A DNA stretch of 59,674 nucleotides, from contig MHUV01000007.1 of NCBI GenBank assembly GCA_001823545.1, positions 1 through 59,674 of the forward strand, given 5' to 3'. Source of the stretch: Candidatus Yonathbacteria bacterium RIFCSPLOWO2_01_FULL_43_27. GTDB taxonomy: Bacteria > Patescibacteriota > Minisyncoccia > Phycocordibacterales > UBA1550. Of this stretch, positions 17,418-25,780 are shown one piece after another. Position 1 is the first letter of the stretch. Every line of letters starts with the position of its first letter. The notes under the pieces are model-generated. The model did no database searches. It saw nothing but the letters and a program-made list of their open reading frames with translations, and was not told where the DNA came from. A program made the position numbers and the translations under genes.

Positions 17418-18509
17418 ATGTCAACATTTTCAAAAAAACTTCAAAAATTCTTCATTTATTTCTTTACCGGTGTTTCGGCAGTTGTTATTGTGCTTGGGAT
17501 TCATCGTGCAAAGGAAACAAACGCGCTGGGAATAAATCCTATTCCTGACAACACGAGCGATATCCCCGGCGACACGTCTGAAACTTCAAGGCAAAATATT
17601 GTAAAAAACTCAAGCATACTCGGTACCTCGGTCGCTCTTCTCGATAAAACAGTTACCGCACAAGGCACCTCATACAAAACACCGTGGGGAAACCTCTCCA
17701 CGAAGATCCAGGTAAAAAATGGCAAGATTGTTGCCGTGGAAATCCCAGAGCTTCCCGATTCTCCTCCAAGTATCTACGCCGAGCCATACCTTATTGATCA
17801 GGCACTTCGTTCTGGTAGTACCAACATTCAAGGAGTTTCTGGGGCAACCGTTACCACCAATGCTTTCAAATCATCTCTTGAAAGCGCACTTGCGACGGCG
17901 CGTAAACAAGAAGGAACTTCCTCAGTAAATTCACCAAAAGCAGTGAGTGCAAAAAATACCAGCACGTCAGCAAAAACTACCTCACAAATTACGACCCCTC
18001 CTCCAGCCTATGCACTACCTCCTGCATACGTACCTCCGCAAGTAAAAACGCAGACAATTTCTCAACCTACACTTACACAGGCAACCCCAAAAGCAGGTGT
18101 ATCAGGGAATTTTACCGGTAATCCATTTTCAACCAAATGGGGAAATGCGGTTGCTTCAATTACCGTAACGAATGGGAAAATTACCGGCGTTACAATGCCG
18201 CAAGTTCCAAACTCTCCTCCGTCTATCGACGCAGAGCCATTTCTCATTTCACAGGCACTCGCCTCAGGAAATGCTAATATTCAAGGTGTGTCAGGCGCAA
18301 CCGTGGTAAGTAATGCATTCAGAGCATCGCTCGAAAGCGCTATTGCAAAAGCAAACGCGCAAGCAGTGACACAAGGAGCAACGACCGTAGTTACAAGCCC
18401 GACAACAACGGCAACTTCTAATACTACAATGACATCTTCAACAAACACTCAACCAACCAAATACAAAAAAAATAAAAGAAATCATGATGACGAAGAGGAC
18501 GACGACTAA
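17418..18509 (+). CDS. Membrane-anchored protein with two FMN-binding domains
   Basis: 363 residues from MSTFSKKLQK. TM helix at about 11-29; FMN_bind domain 1 at about 82-165 with QGVSGATVTT (acceptor Thr 144); a Pro/Ser/Thr linker (about 165-230); FMN_bind domain 2 at about 232-312 with QGVSGATVVS (Thr 295); and an acidic tail. The two domains and that of the preceding gene share WGN, NGKI and NSPPSI...AEP blocks, so duplication is evident. The arrangement recalls the two-domain, ApbE-flavinylated PplA of Gram-positive flavin-based electron transfer, but with a TM anchor instead of a lipobox. Confidence 0.85.
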   Translation: MSTFSKKLQKFFIYFFTGVSAVVIVLGIHRAKETNALGINPIPDNTSDIPGDTSETSRQNIVKNSSILGTSVALLDKTVTAQGTSYKTPWGNLSTKIQVKNGKIVAVEIPELPDSPPSIYAEPYLIDQALRSGSTNIQGVSGATVTTNAFKSSLESALATARKQEGTSSVNSPKAVSAKNTSTSAKTTSQITTPPPAYALPPAYVPPQVKTQTISQPTLTQATPKAGVSGNFTGNPFSTKWGNAVASITVTNGKITGVTMPQVPNSPPSIDAEPFLISQALASGNANIQGVSGATVVSNAFRASLESAIAKANAQAVTQGATTVVTSPTTTATSNTTMTSSTNTQPTKYKKNKRNHDDEEDDD

Positions 18510-18518
18510 TTTATATTT

Positions 18519-19442
18519 ATGAACCAACCCGAACATCGTGTATTTCATTCAATGGGGATCCCCATTCACATAACACTGGTGGGCTGTTCGGCAACAGAGG
18601 CAGACCACGCAGCACAAAAAGCAGAGGCCATATTCAACGAGTACGACCTCCGTTTTAGTCGTTTTAAAAATGAAAGTGAGCTCATGTCGCTTAATAACAG
18701 CAATGGTGTATGGCACAAAGTGTCACTGCCATTATTCCAAGTACTCAAAAAATGCGTAGCACTCTCGGCCGATACCATGGGAATATTTGATGCATCCGTA
18801 GGTGGAATACTTGCATCCTATGGATATGGATTGCCAAAAAAATTCATTCGAAAGACCCCCTTCCCTACGTACCGCGATCTTGCGTTCAACGATCGCGAAC
18901 TTTTGGTGCGTCTTGCGCCTGGACAAATTCTTGAACCAGCGTGTATTGTAAAAGGAATGTCAATTGATGCTGCCGGACAAGCTCTTTCGGAAGTACGCGG
19001 TTTTATGATAAATGCAGGTGGTGATATTCTTACGCATGGTTCATTTAATAATGGCTCAGCATGGAACATTGCCATACAGGATCCGCGTGACCTGCGCGCA
19101 ATTGTCACCACGATAGGTATCAAGAATGCCGGCATTGCAACTTCGGGTATTTACCAAACAGGAGGAGAACACGATGGTGAAAAATGGCACCACCTCATCA
19201 ATATGCAAACAGGAAAACCAGCTAATCGCACCATGAGCGCTACGGTGATTGCACCTACGTGCGAACAAGCAGACATTGAAGCATCGCTCGCAATCCTTCT
19301 CCCCTTCGAACAAACTGTTGCTCGCCTTGAGCAGAGAAAATTGCCATATTTCCTTATTTACAACGATGGGCATATTGCGAAAAATGCCGCTTTTTCGGCA
19401 CTTGAGGTTCCGTTTGACAAAATAGCAACGGATACAGTATAA
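18519..19442 (+). CDS. apbE: FAD:protein FMN transferase
   Basis: 307 residues. ApbE family motifs are in order: MGIPIHITLVG near the start, FDASVGGILASYGYG, AGQALSEVRGFMINAGGDILTHG, and GIATSGIYQTGG with HLINMQTGKPA. The enzyme uses FAD and a divalent metal to attach FMN to Thr in the (S/T)GAT motif of target proteins; the three such motifs lie in the two genes before it, 9 nt away. No signal peptide or lipobox is visible, so it is predicted cytoplasmic, unlike most ApbE proteins. Confidence 0.92.
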   Translation: MNQPEHRVFHSMGIPIHITLVGCSATEADHAAQKAEAIFNEYDLRFSRFKNESELMSLNNSNGVWHKVSLPLFQVLKKCVALSADTMGIFDASVGGILASYGYGLPKKFIRKTPFPTYRDLAFNDRELLVRLAPGQILEPACIVKGMSIDAAGQALSEVRGFMINAGGDILTHGSFNNGSAWNIAIQDPRDLRAIVTTIGIKNAGIATSGIYQTGGEHDGEKWHHLINMQTGKPANRTMSATVIAPTCEQADIEASLAILLPFEQTVARLEQRKLPYFLIYNDGHIAKNAAFSALEVPFDKIATDTV

Positions 19443-19443
19443 T
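19414..19443 (+). promoter_or_regulatory. Promoter inside the end of apbE for the next small gene
   Basis: TTGACA, 18-nt spacer, TATAAT, both hexamers consensus. It lies across the end of apbE, 35 nt before the start at 19479. Confidence 0.75.
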
Positions 19444-19478
19444 TTAAAAGTGCCTATCCTTAACAAGGGAGTAAACTT

Positions 19479-19700
19479 ATGGAGGAATTTAAAATAGACC
19501 CGATCAAACAGAAGGAACTTCACGAAGAAGTTCTGCAAAAAATTGATCCTCGTATCGCAGAGATTTTACGAAAGCACCTTCATTATTCCACTCCTCAAGA
19601 AGAAGAGGTGCCATTCAACGAGGAGCCTCCAAAAAAGACCTCCCACAAAAATGGACCAGGTGCATTTATCGAGAATTCTATACCAGAAAGCCATCGATAA
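19479..19700 (+). CDS. Small hypothetical protein in its own cassette
   Basis: 73 residues, charged. A helical N-terminus (KQKELHEEVLQKIDPRIAEILRKHL) and a disordered C-terminus (EEEVPFNEEPPKKTSHKNG). The SD AGGGAG is 9 nt upstream, with a consensus promoter inside apbE and a strong terminator 34 nt after the stop. It is therefore expressed apart from the flavin module. No family was recognised. Confidence 0.65.
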   Translation: MEEFKIDPIKQKELHEEVLQKIDPRIAEILRKHLHYSTPQEEEVPFNEEPPKKTSHKNGPGAFIENSIPESHR

Positions 19701-19734
19701 ATGTCACCAATAAGGACAGCCGCACGTAGTACAA

Positions 19735-19767
19735 AGAGCGGGGACCCCCCTCCCCGCTCTTTTTTTA
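19735..19767 (+). terminator. Intrinsic terminator
   Basis: 10-bp perfect stem AGAGCGGGGA/TCCCCGCTCT, 6-nt loop, then seven T. It ends the small gene at 19479. Confidence 0.9.
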
Positions 19768-19779
19768 TTTATATTTTTA

Positions 19780-20295
19780 TTATTTCATTACAAAACGATA
19801 TTTCTTTTTAGCCCACACTCCTGCATAGTCAACGCCAATACGCGTAGTCTTTTTTATTTTTTGTTCAGGAACTACAACCCCCTTATCTTCAATCCATAAA
19901 CCACTTATTCGTATTGCACGCAAACCATTCTGAGCACGCGTGATATGTAAAAATTTTGTAAGTCTTCCCGGCCCAACAATACCATCAGTACCACGAATAA
20001 GTACCGCCGCGGGATACCCACGTGCTCCCGTGACGATGTTGAGCATCTCGTACATACCGTATACCAGATACACATACCATCGTCCTGCATCACCAAACAT
20101 CACCGCATTTCGCTCGGTCTTTCCTTTGTGCGCATGCGAGGCTTTATCGCCAACCCCGTCATATGCCTCAACCTCGGTTATCATCACGGCGACATCTTTG
20201 CCTTGTATGCTCCGCACCAAATACTTACCAAGAAGCTCACGCGCAACAATGAGTGTATCCCGCTCAAAAAAACTTTTTCCTAACACTTTTTTCAT
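19780..20295 (-). CDS. 3-methyladenine (alkyladenine) DNA glycosylase, AAG/Mpg type
   Basis: 171 residues. Characteristic segments are ARELLGKYLVR, EVEAYDGVGDKASHA (the active-site Glu region), MFGDAGRWYVYLVYGMYEMLNIV and RGTDGIVGPGRLTKFL. It excises alkylated purines in base excision repair. It is shorter than the roughly 200-residue norm at the C-terminus. Its start overlaps the stop of the HAD gene upstream by 4 nt, suggesting coupled translation. Confidence 0.92.
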   Translation of the reverse strand: MKKVLGKSFFERDTLIVARELLGKYLVRSIQGKDVAVMITEVEAYDGVGDKASHAHKGKTERNAVMFGDAGRWYVYLVYGMYEMLNIVTGARGYPAAVLIRGTDGIVGPGRLTKFLHITRAQNGLRAIRISGLWIEDKGVVVPEQKIKKTTRIGVDYAGVWAKKKYRFVMK

Positions 20296-20984
20296 TTGCT
20301 ATTAAGATCATAGATCACATCTTTGCGCTCAACCACGATCTGCCATCCATTGCGCTTTGCATGACGATAGAGCTTCATATTAGGGTTAAAACATATGGGA
20401 TTTTCTACGAGCTCAAGAAAAGGAATATCACTTTCAGTGTCTCCTACCCCCACTGAAGCTTCGAGTGTCAAACCTTCCTTTTCTACGGCACGACGAAGAA
20501 TTGCAGCCTTATTCTCAATCAAGTGTTCATCTTCAACACGTCCTGTAAAACAGTCGGTAGGGCCAAGTTCATAAAATCGCCCATATACTTTATCGAAACC
20601 AAGTTCCTTACAAAAAAGATCGAGAATGCCTTTAGGTGATTGAGAGATAGCGAGAATAAAATATTTTTTACGTTTTAGTTCGGCAATAAGGTCGGTAGTC
20701 ATACGGTAGGTACGATTACGATACCGGTCCACAACGATGTTTGCCGAACGATTGAAATCTTTGTACGATACTCCCTTGATATTTTTTACAAACACTTTTA
20801 CTACGGCGCTAATATATGAATCATAATCACCTTTACGATCAAGCCATCGTACCTTTTCTCGCGCATAATCAGCACGCACCGATACAGGAAAAATTTTCTC
20901 TTCAATGAGCACTTCTACGAGTTCAATCAATAAACTTGAACGAAAAATAGTACCATCAATATCAAAAATAGCAACGTTGCGCAT
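20292..20984 (-). CDS. HAD-superfamily hydrolase, SerB-like (IB type)
   Basis: 230 residues. Motif I is FDIDGTIF, motif II is ILAISQSPKG, and motif III/IV is GVGDTESDIPFLELVENPICFNPN. The helical cap between motifs I and II fits the HAD-IB group (phosphoserine phosphatase and related). The substrate cannot be told from sequence. It is co-transcribed with the glycosylase gene. Confidence 0.85.
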   Translation of the reverse strand: MRNVAIFDIDGTIFRSSLLIELVEVLIEEKIFPVSVRADYAREKVRWLDRKGDYDSYISAVVKVFVKNIKGVSYKDFNRSANIVVDRYRNRTYRMTTDLIAELKRKKYFILAISQSPKGILDLFCKELGFDKVYGRFYELGPTDCFTGRVEDEHLIENKAAILRRAVEKEGLTLEASVGVGDTESDIPFLELVENPICFNPNMKLYRHAKRNGWQIVVERKDVIYDLNSK

Positions 20985-21019
20985 ATCTATATAATATCAC
21001 AATGCACAGCTGGATAAAA

Positions 21020-21050
21020 AAACCGCCAGTTCCCTCGAAAGGAAACTGGC
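21020..21050 (-). terminator. Terminator of the 21080-21634 gene
   Basis: GCCAGTTTCC/GGGAACTGGC stem with one mismatch or bulge, followed on the minus strand by GGTTTTTTTT. Confidence 0.85.
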
Positions 21051-21079
21051 AGCTTGTCAAAAAAAACGGCACTTAATTA

Positions 21080-21634
21080 TTAAGGGATTATCCCAGAAAC
21101 TCCTCGTATTGCCTCGCGAAGACTTTCTCCCAGGCCTATGTATCCGACATGAAGTTCGGAAAAGTTATTACTCAGTTCGAACAACTCAAGTGCGTTTCTC
21201 TTAACCCTTGTTATGTCAATAAGGGTTCCTTTGTTTTCTCTGACCATACAGCGCATACCTGGTGCGTTGCTCATTACGCCGAGATGTTCCTCGAGAAATT
21301 CGCTCACCTCGAAATGAATGGGACTGGCCGGGACAAAGAGAACAAGAAACTGTCCTTGCTGGTTTTTCCAGACAAAAAAAGACATTTCTTTTTCTCTTGC
21401 CCAATAATCAAGAAACGACGATACATGAGGGCTTCTAATCTCATTGAAGCACAACATTCTGTTCACTTCTATCGTCGCTTCATTCTCCAAAAGGCTCGGC
21501 ATCTTATCCAGAGCGCTTTTTACGCAATACCCCCCTACCAATACGTCAGAGGGTTTTCCTGCAAGAATTCCTGTTATCCTCACCTGTGCTTTGGAATGTC
21601 TAACCAGTCCCTGCAACATTAAGGCTCTGTGCAT
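21080..21634 (-). CDS. Hypothetical soluble protein in its own cassette
   Basis: 184 residues from the ATG at 21634, chosen because AGGAG lies 9 nt upstream; the ORF-track start is inside the promoter. Alpha/beta composition with no membrane helix (MLQGLVRHSKAQVRITGILAGKP; SFFVWKNQQGQFLVLFVPASP). No motif was recognised. Promoter TTGTTT-17-TATACT and a strong terminator flank it, so it is a single-gene unit placed between typA and the HAD gene. Confidence 0.65.
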   Translation of the reverse strand: MHRALMLQGLVRHSKAQVRITGILAGKPSDVLVGGYCVKSALDKMPSLLENEATIEVNRMLCFNEIRSPHVSSFLDYWAREKEMSFFVWKNQQGQFLVLFVPASPIHFEVSEFLEEHLGVMSNAPGMRCMVRENKGTLIDITRVKRNALELFELSNNFSELHVGYIGLGESLREAIRGVSGIIP

Positions 21635-21671
21635 ACCGTATACTCCTAATTTTTTTGAACTACCTTTTTTT

Positions 21672-21700
21672 AGTATACCACAAATATCAACAAAAAACAA
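21672..21700 (-). promoter_or_regulatory. Promoter of the 21080-21634 gene
   Basis: -35 TTGTTT, 17-nt spacer, extended -10 TGGTATACT on the minus strand. Confidence 0.65.
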
Positions 21701-21716
21701 TAGCCTGTGGATAACG

Positions 21717-23501
21717 CTAGTTCTTTCTCTGTGCTTTTACACGATCAAGTTCGGTGAGATATTGCTTGCGAAGACGAACGGATTTTGGCGTAATCTCCAA
21801 ATACTCATCGCCATTCATAAGCTCAAGTCCACGCTCGATAGTAAGCTCAAAAGGAGGCACGAGGGTAACCGCTTCATCTGAACCAGATGCGCGCATATTA
21901 GTAAGCTGTTTACCTTTGGTAGGATTAACCGACATTTCATCGCCTTTAGAGGTATTTCCTACTACCATTCCTTCGTAAACCTCGGTAGCTGGACCGATAT
22001 ACAACACACCACGCTCTTGGAGATTCCAGAGTGAAAATCCGAGTGCTTTTCCACTTGCCATAGAAACCATTGAACCTGCATCACGCTTCTTAATTTCGCC
22101 TGCAAATGGACGAAACTCAATAAAACGACTGGAAAGAATTCCCTCACCTTTCGTATCGACAGTAAATTGTCCACGGAAACCAAGGAGACCACGCGTAGGA
22201 ATTTCGTATACCACACGCGTAATACCATGCTCCTCTTTCATATTGGTCATCAGCCCTTTTCGCTTGTTGATTTTTTCAATAACCACACCGGAGCATTCGG
22301 TCGGCACATCAATAATAAGCTCTTCGTATGGTTCAAGCTTAACACCTTTTTCTTCTTTAATAATAACCTGTGGTTGTGATACCTGCAGTTCAAATCCTTC
22401 ACGGCGCATTTGTTCAAGGAGGATAGAAATGTGGAGTTCACCACGACCATACACTTTGAAAGAATCCATTGCAGAAAAATCAACACGGAGGCCCACATTC
22501 ACCTCAAGCTCACGCTCAAGACGATCACGAATCTGACGAATCGTAACAAATTTTCCTTCACGGCCTGCAAATGAGGAATCATTTACCAATAAGTTAAGGG
22601 AGATAGTAGGCTCATCGATTTTGATAGCAGGAAGTGGCTCTTGGTCAGCGTTCGCGCAGATCGTCTCACCAATATAAATATCAGGAAGTCCTGCAACCAT
22701 TACAATATCTCCAGCTATTGCCTCTGCGACTTCTTTGCGCTCGGTTCCCTCGTGGGTACAGAGTTTCGTAATGCGTCCTGTGCGCGTTTCGCCGTTAGAC
22801 TTTTTTATTACCACAGCTTCTCCTGCATGAATAGTTCCTTCGTAGATGCGTCCAATAGCAAGACGTCCGAGGAAATTGTCGTACCCAAGGTTAAATGGTT
22901 GCATACGGAGTGGTACTGAAGTATTTGCTTGCGCAGGTGGTACCTGTTCGAGGATAACATCAAGAAGTGGCGTAAGATCTTTTGAATCCTCCTCAAGTGT
23001 TCTTTTTGCAATACCCTGACGACCAATAGCATACACAGTGGTAAAATTGAGCTGTTCATCGGTTGCGCCGAGCTCGAAAAAGAGTTCGAATACCTCATCA
23101 TGCACTTCCTTAGGACGTGCTGCTGGTTTATCAATTTTATTCAACACGACAATCGGTTTAAGACCGAGCTCGAGAGATTTCTTGAGCACGAAACGTGTCT
23201 GAGGCATAGGACCTTCTTGTGCATCCACAAGGAGAAGCACGGTATCAATAGAACGAAGCACACGCTCTACTTCAGAACCAAAGTCCGCGTGTCCAGGAGT
23301 GTCTACGATATTAATTTTTGTATTCTTATAGAACACAGAAGTATTCTTTGCATAGATCGTAATACCACGCTCAAGCTCGAGTGCATTTGAGTCCATCGAA
23401 ACTCCCTCACCTACCATTCCTGTCTGGCGCATCAAGGCATCGGTCAAGGTGGTCTTGCCATGGTCTACGTGTGCGATAATTGCAATGTTTCTGATTTCCA
23501 T
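21717..23501 (-). CDS. typA: Translational GTPase TypA/BipA
   Basis: 594 residues. G1 [10 protein letters not shown]3 DTPGHADFG and G4 NKID motifs of the translation-factor GTPases, followed by EF-G-like domains II, III and V and the TypA-specific C-terminal domain ([19 protein letters not shown]). It acts on the 70S ribosome, in assembly and stress adaptation. The region before it holds a strong promoter and a short hairpin with a T-run between promoter and gene. Confidence 0.95.
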   Translation of the reverse strand: MEIRNIAIIAHVDHGKTTLTDALMRQTGMVGEGVSMDSNALELERGITIYAKNTSVFYKNTKINIVDTPGHADFGSEVERVLRSIDTVLLLVDAQEGPMPQTRFVLKKSLELGLKPIVVLNKIDKPAARPKEVHDEVFELFFELGATDEQLNFTTVYAIGRQGIAKRTLEEDSKDLTPLLDVILEQVPPAQANTSVPLRMQPFNLGYDNFLGRLAIGRIYEGTIHAGEAVVIKKSNGETRTGRITKLCTHEGTERKEVAEAIAGDIVMVAGLPDIYIGETICANADQEPLPAIKIDEPTISLNLLVNDSSFAGREGKFVTIRQIRDRLERELEVNVGLRVDFSAMDSFKVYGRGELHISILLEQMRREGFELQVSQPQVIIKEEKGVKLEPYEELIIDVPTECSGVVIEKINKRKGLMTNMKEEHGITRVVYEIPTRGLLGFRGQFTVDTKGEGILSSRFIEFRPFAGEIKKRDAGSMVSMASGKALGFSLWNLQERGVLYIGPATEVYEGMVVGNTSKGDEMSVNPTKGKQLTNMRASGSDEAVTLVPPFELTIERGLELMNGDEYLEITPKSVRLRKQYLTELDRVKAQRKN

Positions 23502-23559
23502 AATGAATAATTTATATAAATGTGGTAATAACGGTTATGCGTATGCTCTGCCAACAAAT

Positions 23560-23580
23560 AAAAAATCCGCACAAAGCGGA
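23560..23580 (-). terminator. Terminator-like hairpin in the typA leader
   Basis: TCCGC/GCGGA stem with a 5-nt loop and TTTTTT on the minus strand, about 15 nt after the predicted transcription start and about 60 nt before the typA start codon. It lies inside the leader rather than after a gene, so premature termination or attenuation is possible. Confidence 0.5.
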
Positions 23581-23599
23581 AGTTAATTCCTAGATAGTT

Positions 23600-23628
23600 A
23601 CTATACCAAATATAAGTTTAATGGTCAA
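23600..23628 (-). promoter_or_regulatory. Promoter of typA
   Basis: TTGACC, 17-nt spacer, TATAGT on the minus strand; leader about 90 nt. Confidence 0.7.
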
Positions 23629-23656
23629 CATTGTTACGGCGTAACCATTATGTAAA

Positions 23657-23685
23657 TTGACTTAAACGCACGAAATTAGTATAAT
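23657..23685 (+). promoter_or_regulatory. Promoter of the 23723 gene
   Basis: TTGACT, 17-nt spacer, TATAAT on the plus strand, divergent from the typA promoter 30 bp away. Confidence 0.8.
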
Positions 23686-23722
23686 ATTTAAAGAATAAAA
23701 TAACCAAAAGGAGGGCGCTGTA

Positions 23723-24154
23723 TTGAAGATCCGAACAAAAAGAGACTGCTCAAAAGCAGCAAAATTGATTGGAGAGGAAGATATTACCGCCCTCATAATC
23801 GCAGAAGCATTTGGACTCTCGGAGAACGAAGAGGTCACAAAAAGAAAAGCAATGCGATTGAAACTTGAAACAGCAACATCACAGAAAGAGCTCTGGGAAG
23901 TGCTTGATGAGTCTTCGCGAGGTTCTGAAATAGAACTCGAAGCACTTAAAAAACTTCTCGAGAATGCCCACACCCAAGAAGAACGATGGGCTGTCCTTTC
24001 CGAGACTTACGCGAGTTCAGAAATAAAATTCAAGATTGTACGTGAAATTATTTCTCATGATACCTCACAAGACGAACTTGTTAGGATTTACCGAGAGAAC
24101 CCCCTCAGTGAACTCAGCGAGGAAGCACTTCGTAAACTTTGTGAAATACTATAA
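23723..24154 (+). CDS. Helical-repeat protein, TTG start
   Basis: 143 residues. The start codon is TTG, fixed by the SD AAAGGAGGG placed 8 nt upstream. From residue 52 the chain has three degenerate repeats of about 33 residues with the pattern T(S/Q)xxELWxVLxxxxxxSExxxxALKKLLE, predicted as helix pairs. The same helix-pair pattern is seen in the 42362-43168 protein. It has its own promoter, SD and terminator. No known family was recognised; an alpha-solenoid adaptor is a reasonable guess. Confidence 0.7.
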   Translation: MKIRTKRDCSKAAKLIGEEDITALIIAEAFGLSENEEVTKRKAMRLKLETATSQKELWEVLDESSRGSEIELEALKKLLENAHTQEERWAVLSETYASSEIKFKIVREIISHDTSQDELVRIYRENPLSELSEEALRKLCEIL

Positions 24155-24156
24155 TA

Positions 24157-24193
24157 CCCCGGCACACCTTGTGGTGCCGGGGATTTGTTTTTA
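24157..24193 (+). terminator. Intrinsic terminator of the 23723 gene
   Basis: CCCCGGCAC/GTGCCGGGG stem at 24157-24182, then ATTTGTTTTT. Confidence 0.85.
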
Positions 24194-24197
24194 ATAA

Positions 24198-25742
24198 CTA
24201 TTTTACCACTACGGCTTGATCGGTAACACCAGGGATTGCATTGATATGTGTTATCAATTTATCAGCATCCCAATACTCGTATTCTGCACCACTCAAAGGG
24301 TCGTGGAGATAGAATCCTGCGGGAAACTCGACCGAGCCATACACACCCACGACAAGGCGCGCATGCTCGCCAAAATTTGCCGTAATTTCTTTTCCTTCTG
24401 GCGTCTTCCATGTTGTTACCCCCGCCCCGAGAGATGTATATCCCCACAGTACAATAGGGTATCCTTCTCTAATGTTTTTTGCAAGAAATTTTGGTGTAAT
24501 TGCTGATGCTTTTACATATTCAGCGTTTCGCCCAAACTTCGTTGCCGCCAGCGCGACAGGCTCGCCATATACACCATATCCTTCACCATTATCTTTTGAA
24601 GCATCCCCGACAAACATCTTGTGAGGGTCATCCCATACGTTATTTTCTTTATCTTTTGAGCGTGGGTTGTATCCCATTTTTTGAATAATTGCCATATCAT
24701 CAGTACTAATACCATAGTATGCTAGTGCCATACGGAGCGATGCCGCTTCACAACTTCGTGAATATAATTGTTTAAAATAAGGAACATCGAGCTTATAAAC
24801 TTCTGGCGCAGTTACGAAAGAAATACTTACTTTTTCCTTGCTTGGTAAACCAAATTTTGCCTGCACGCCTGGCGTAATCGATGCTACGTATCGTTTTTGA
24901 GGTTCAAGTTTCTTTGGCGTAAAAATCAACTTTTCTTCTTCCCATGAAAATACTCCTGATGTCTCTGGTGACAACTGAAAAGCTTTTTCGGCACTTGCTT
25001 TATCCACCGGCTGATTAAAAGAAACTTCAATCGGTGTCCGTGTCCCGTGCTCATGCGATATTGAAGAAAATGAAGCAACCACATACCCCGGAGAAGCAAT
25101 GGTGCGAACGTCATCTACGGTTACTACCCCACCCTCCTCTCCACGTATACCTTGTAATAGTTTTACAAGGTATGTCTTACCGCCAATTACTTCACTGACC
25201 GTATGTTCATAGGTGAGAGAGTCAACCCACGTCCCTTCTCCAGGAACATCGAAAAAAAGAGTAGATGACTCTCTCTTCATCGGTACATTAAAGGTAACTC
25301 GTATTTTGTCCCCAGGAAGTACTGGTTTCTTTGTAGAAAAATCCACGATCTTTGGCTCAATAGAAGATGGGGCTACTGAAAATGTTATCGAGGAAAGATG
25401 ATTAGGTTCTCTCTCTCCATATCCCTGCGCAATAGAAATATCTGCAGTATACACCTCGCCTTTCATAAAAGAACTACTTGGCTTAAACGTAAGCGCAGTA
25501 ACACCGAACATGCCCTTGTGAGCATACCACGAACCAGAAACAGCGGGCACAATACGTGCGCGCGTAATACGCACGTCCCTTCCGAAGGAAATCGTCCATT
25601 CATCAGTACTGCCAATTCCTTCTTTCTTATATTCAAGAACTAAAGGAAGCTCTGTACGAACAACGTACACACCAGCAAAAAACACGCCGGCTATTACAAA
25701 GAGAACTATTGGCAAAGTAAGAACTAATTTTAGTGAAGACAT
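24198..25742 (-). CDS. Secreted protein with Ig-like domains and a C39-type papain-like peptidase
   Basis: 514 residues. An N-terminal signal/anchor helix (LVLTLPIVLFVIAGVFFAGVYV) is followed by two or three beta-sandwich segments of the SbsA-like Ig type (about 100-330: IRVTFNVPMKRES, PIEVSFNQPVDKASAEKAF, KRYVASITPGVQAKFG). The C-terminal domain has the Cys of a C39-like fold (YSRSCEAASLRMALAYYGI), His (GEHARLVVGVYG) and Asp (YLHDPLSG). It is expected to hydrolyse peptides or peptide cross-links outside the cell. It precedes a lytic-transglycosylase-like gene on the opposite side, same strand. Confidence 0.83.
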   Translation of the reverse strand: MSSLKLVLTLPIVLFVIAGVFFAGVYVVRTELPLVLEYKKEGIGSTDEWTISFGRDVRITRARIVPAVSGSWYAHKGMFGVTALTFKPSSSFMKGEVYTADISIAQGYGEREPNHLSSITFSVAPSSIEPKIVDFSTKKPVLPGDKIRVTFNVPMKRESSTLFFDVPGEGTWVDSLTYEHTVSEVIGGKTYLVKLLQGIRGEEGGVVTVDDVRTIASPGYVVASFSSISHEHGTRTPIEVSFNQPVDKASAEKAFQLSPETSGVFSWEEEKLIFTPKKLEPQKRYVASITPGVQAKFGLPSKEKVSISFVTAPEVYKLDVPYFKQLYSRSCEAASLRMALAYYGISTDDMAIIQKMGYNPRSKDKENNVWDDPHKMFVGDASKDNGEGYGVYGEPVALAATKFGRNAEYVKASAITPKFLAKNIREGYPIVLWGYTSLGAGVTTWKTPEGKEITANFGEHARLVVGVYGSVEFPAGFYLHDPLSGAEYEYWDADKLITHINAIPGVTDQAVVVK

Positions 25743-25780
25743 TGTACTATATAGAAATTAACTAAAAGTCCATTACCGTC

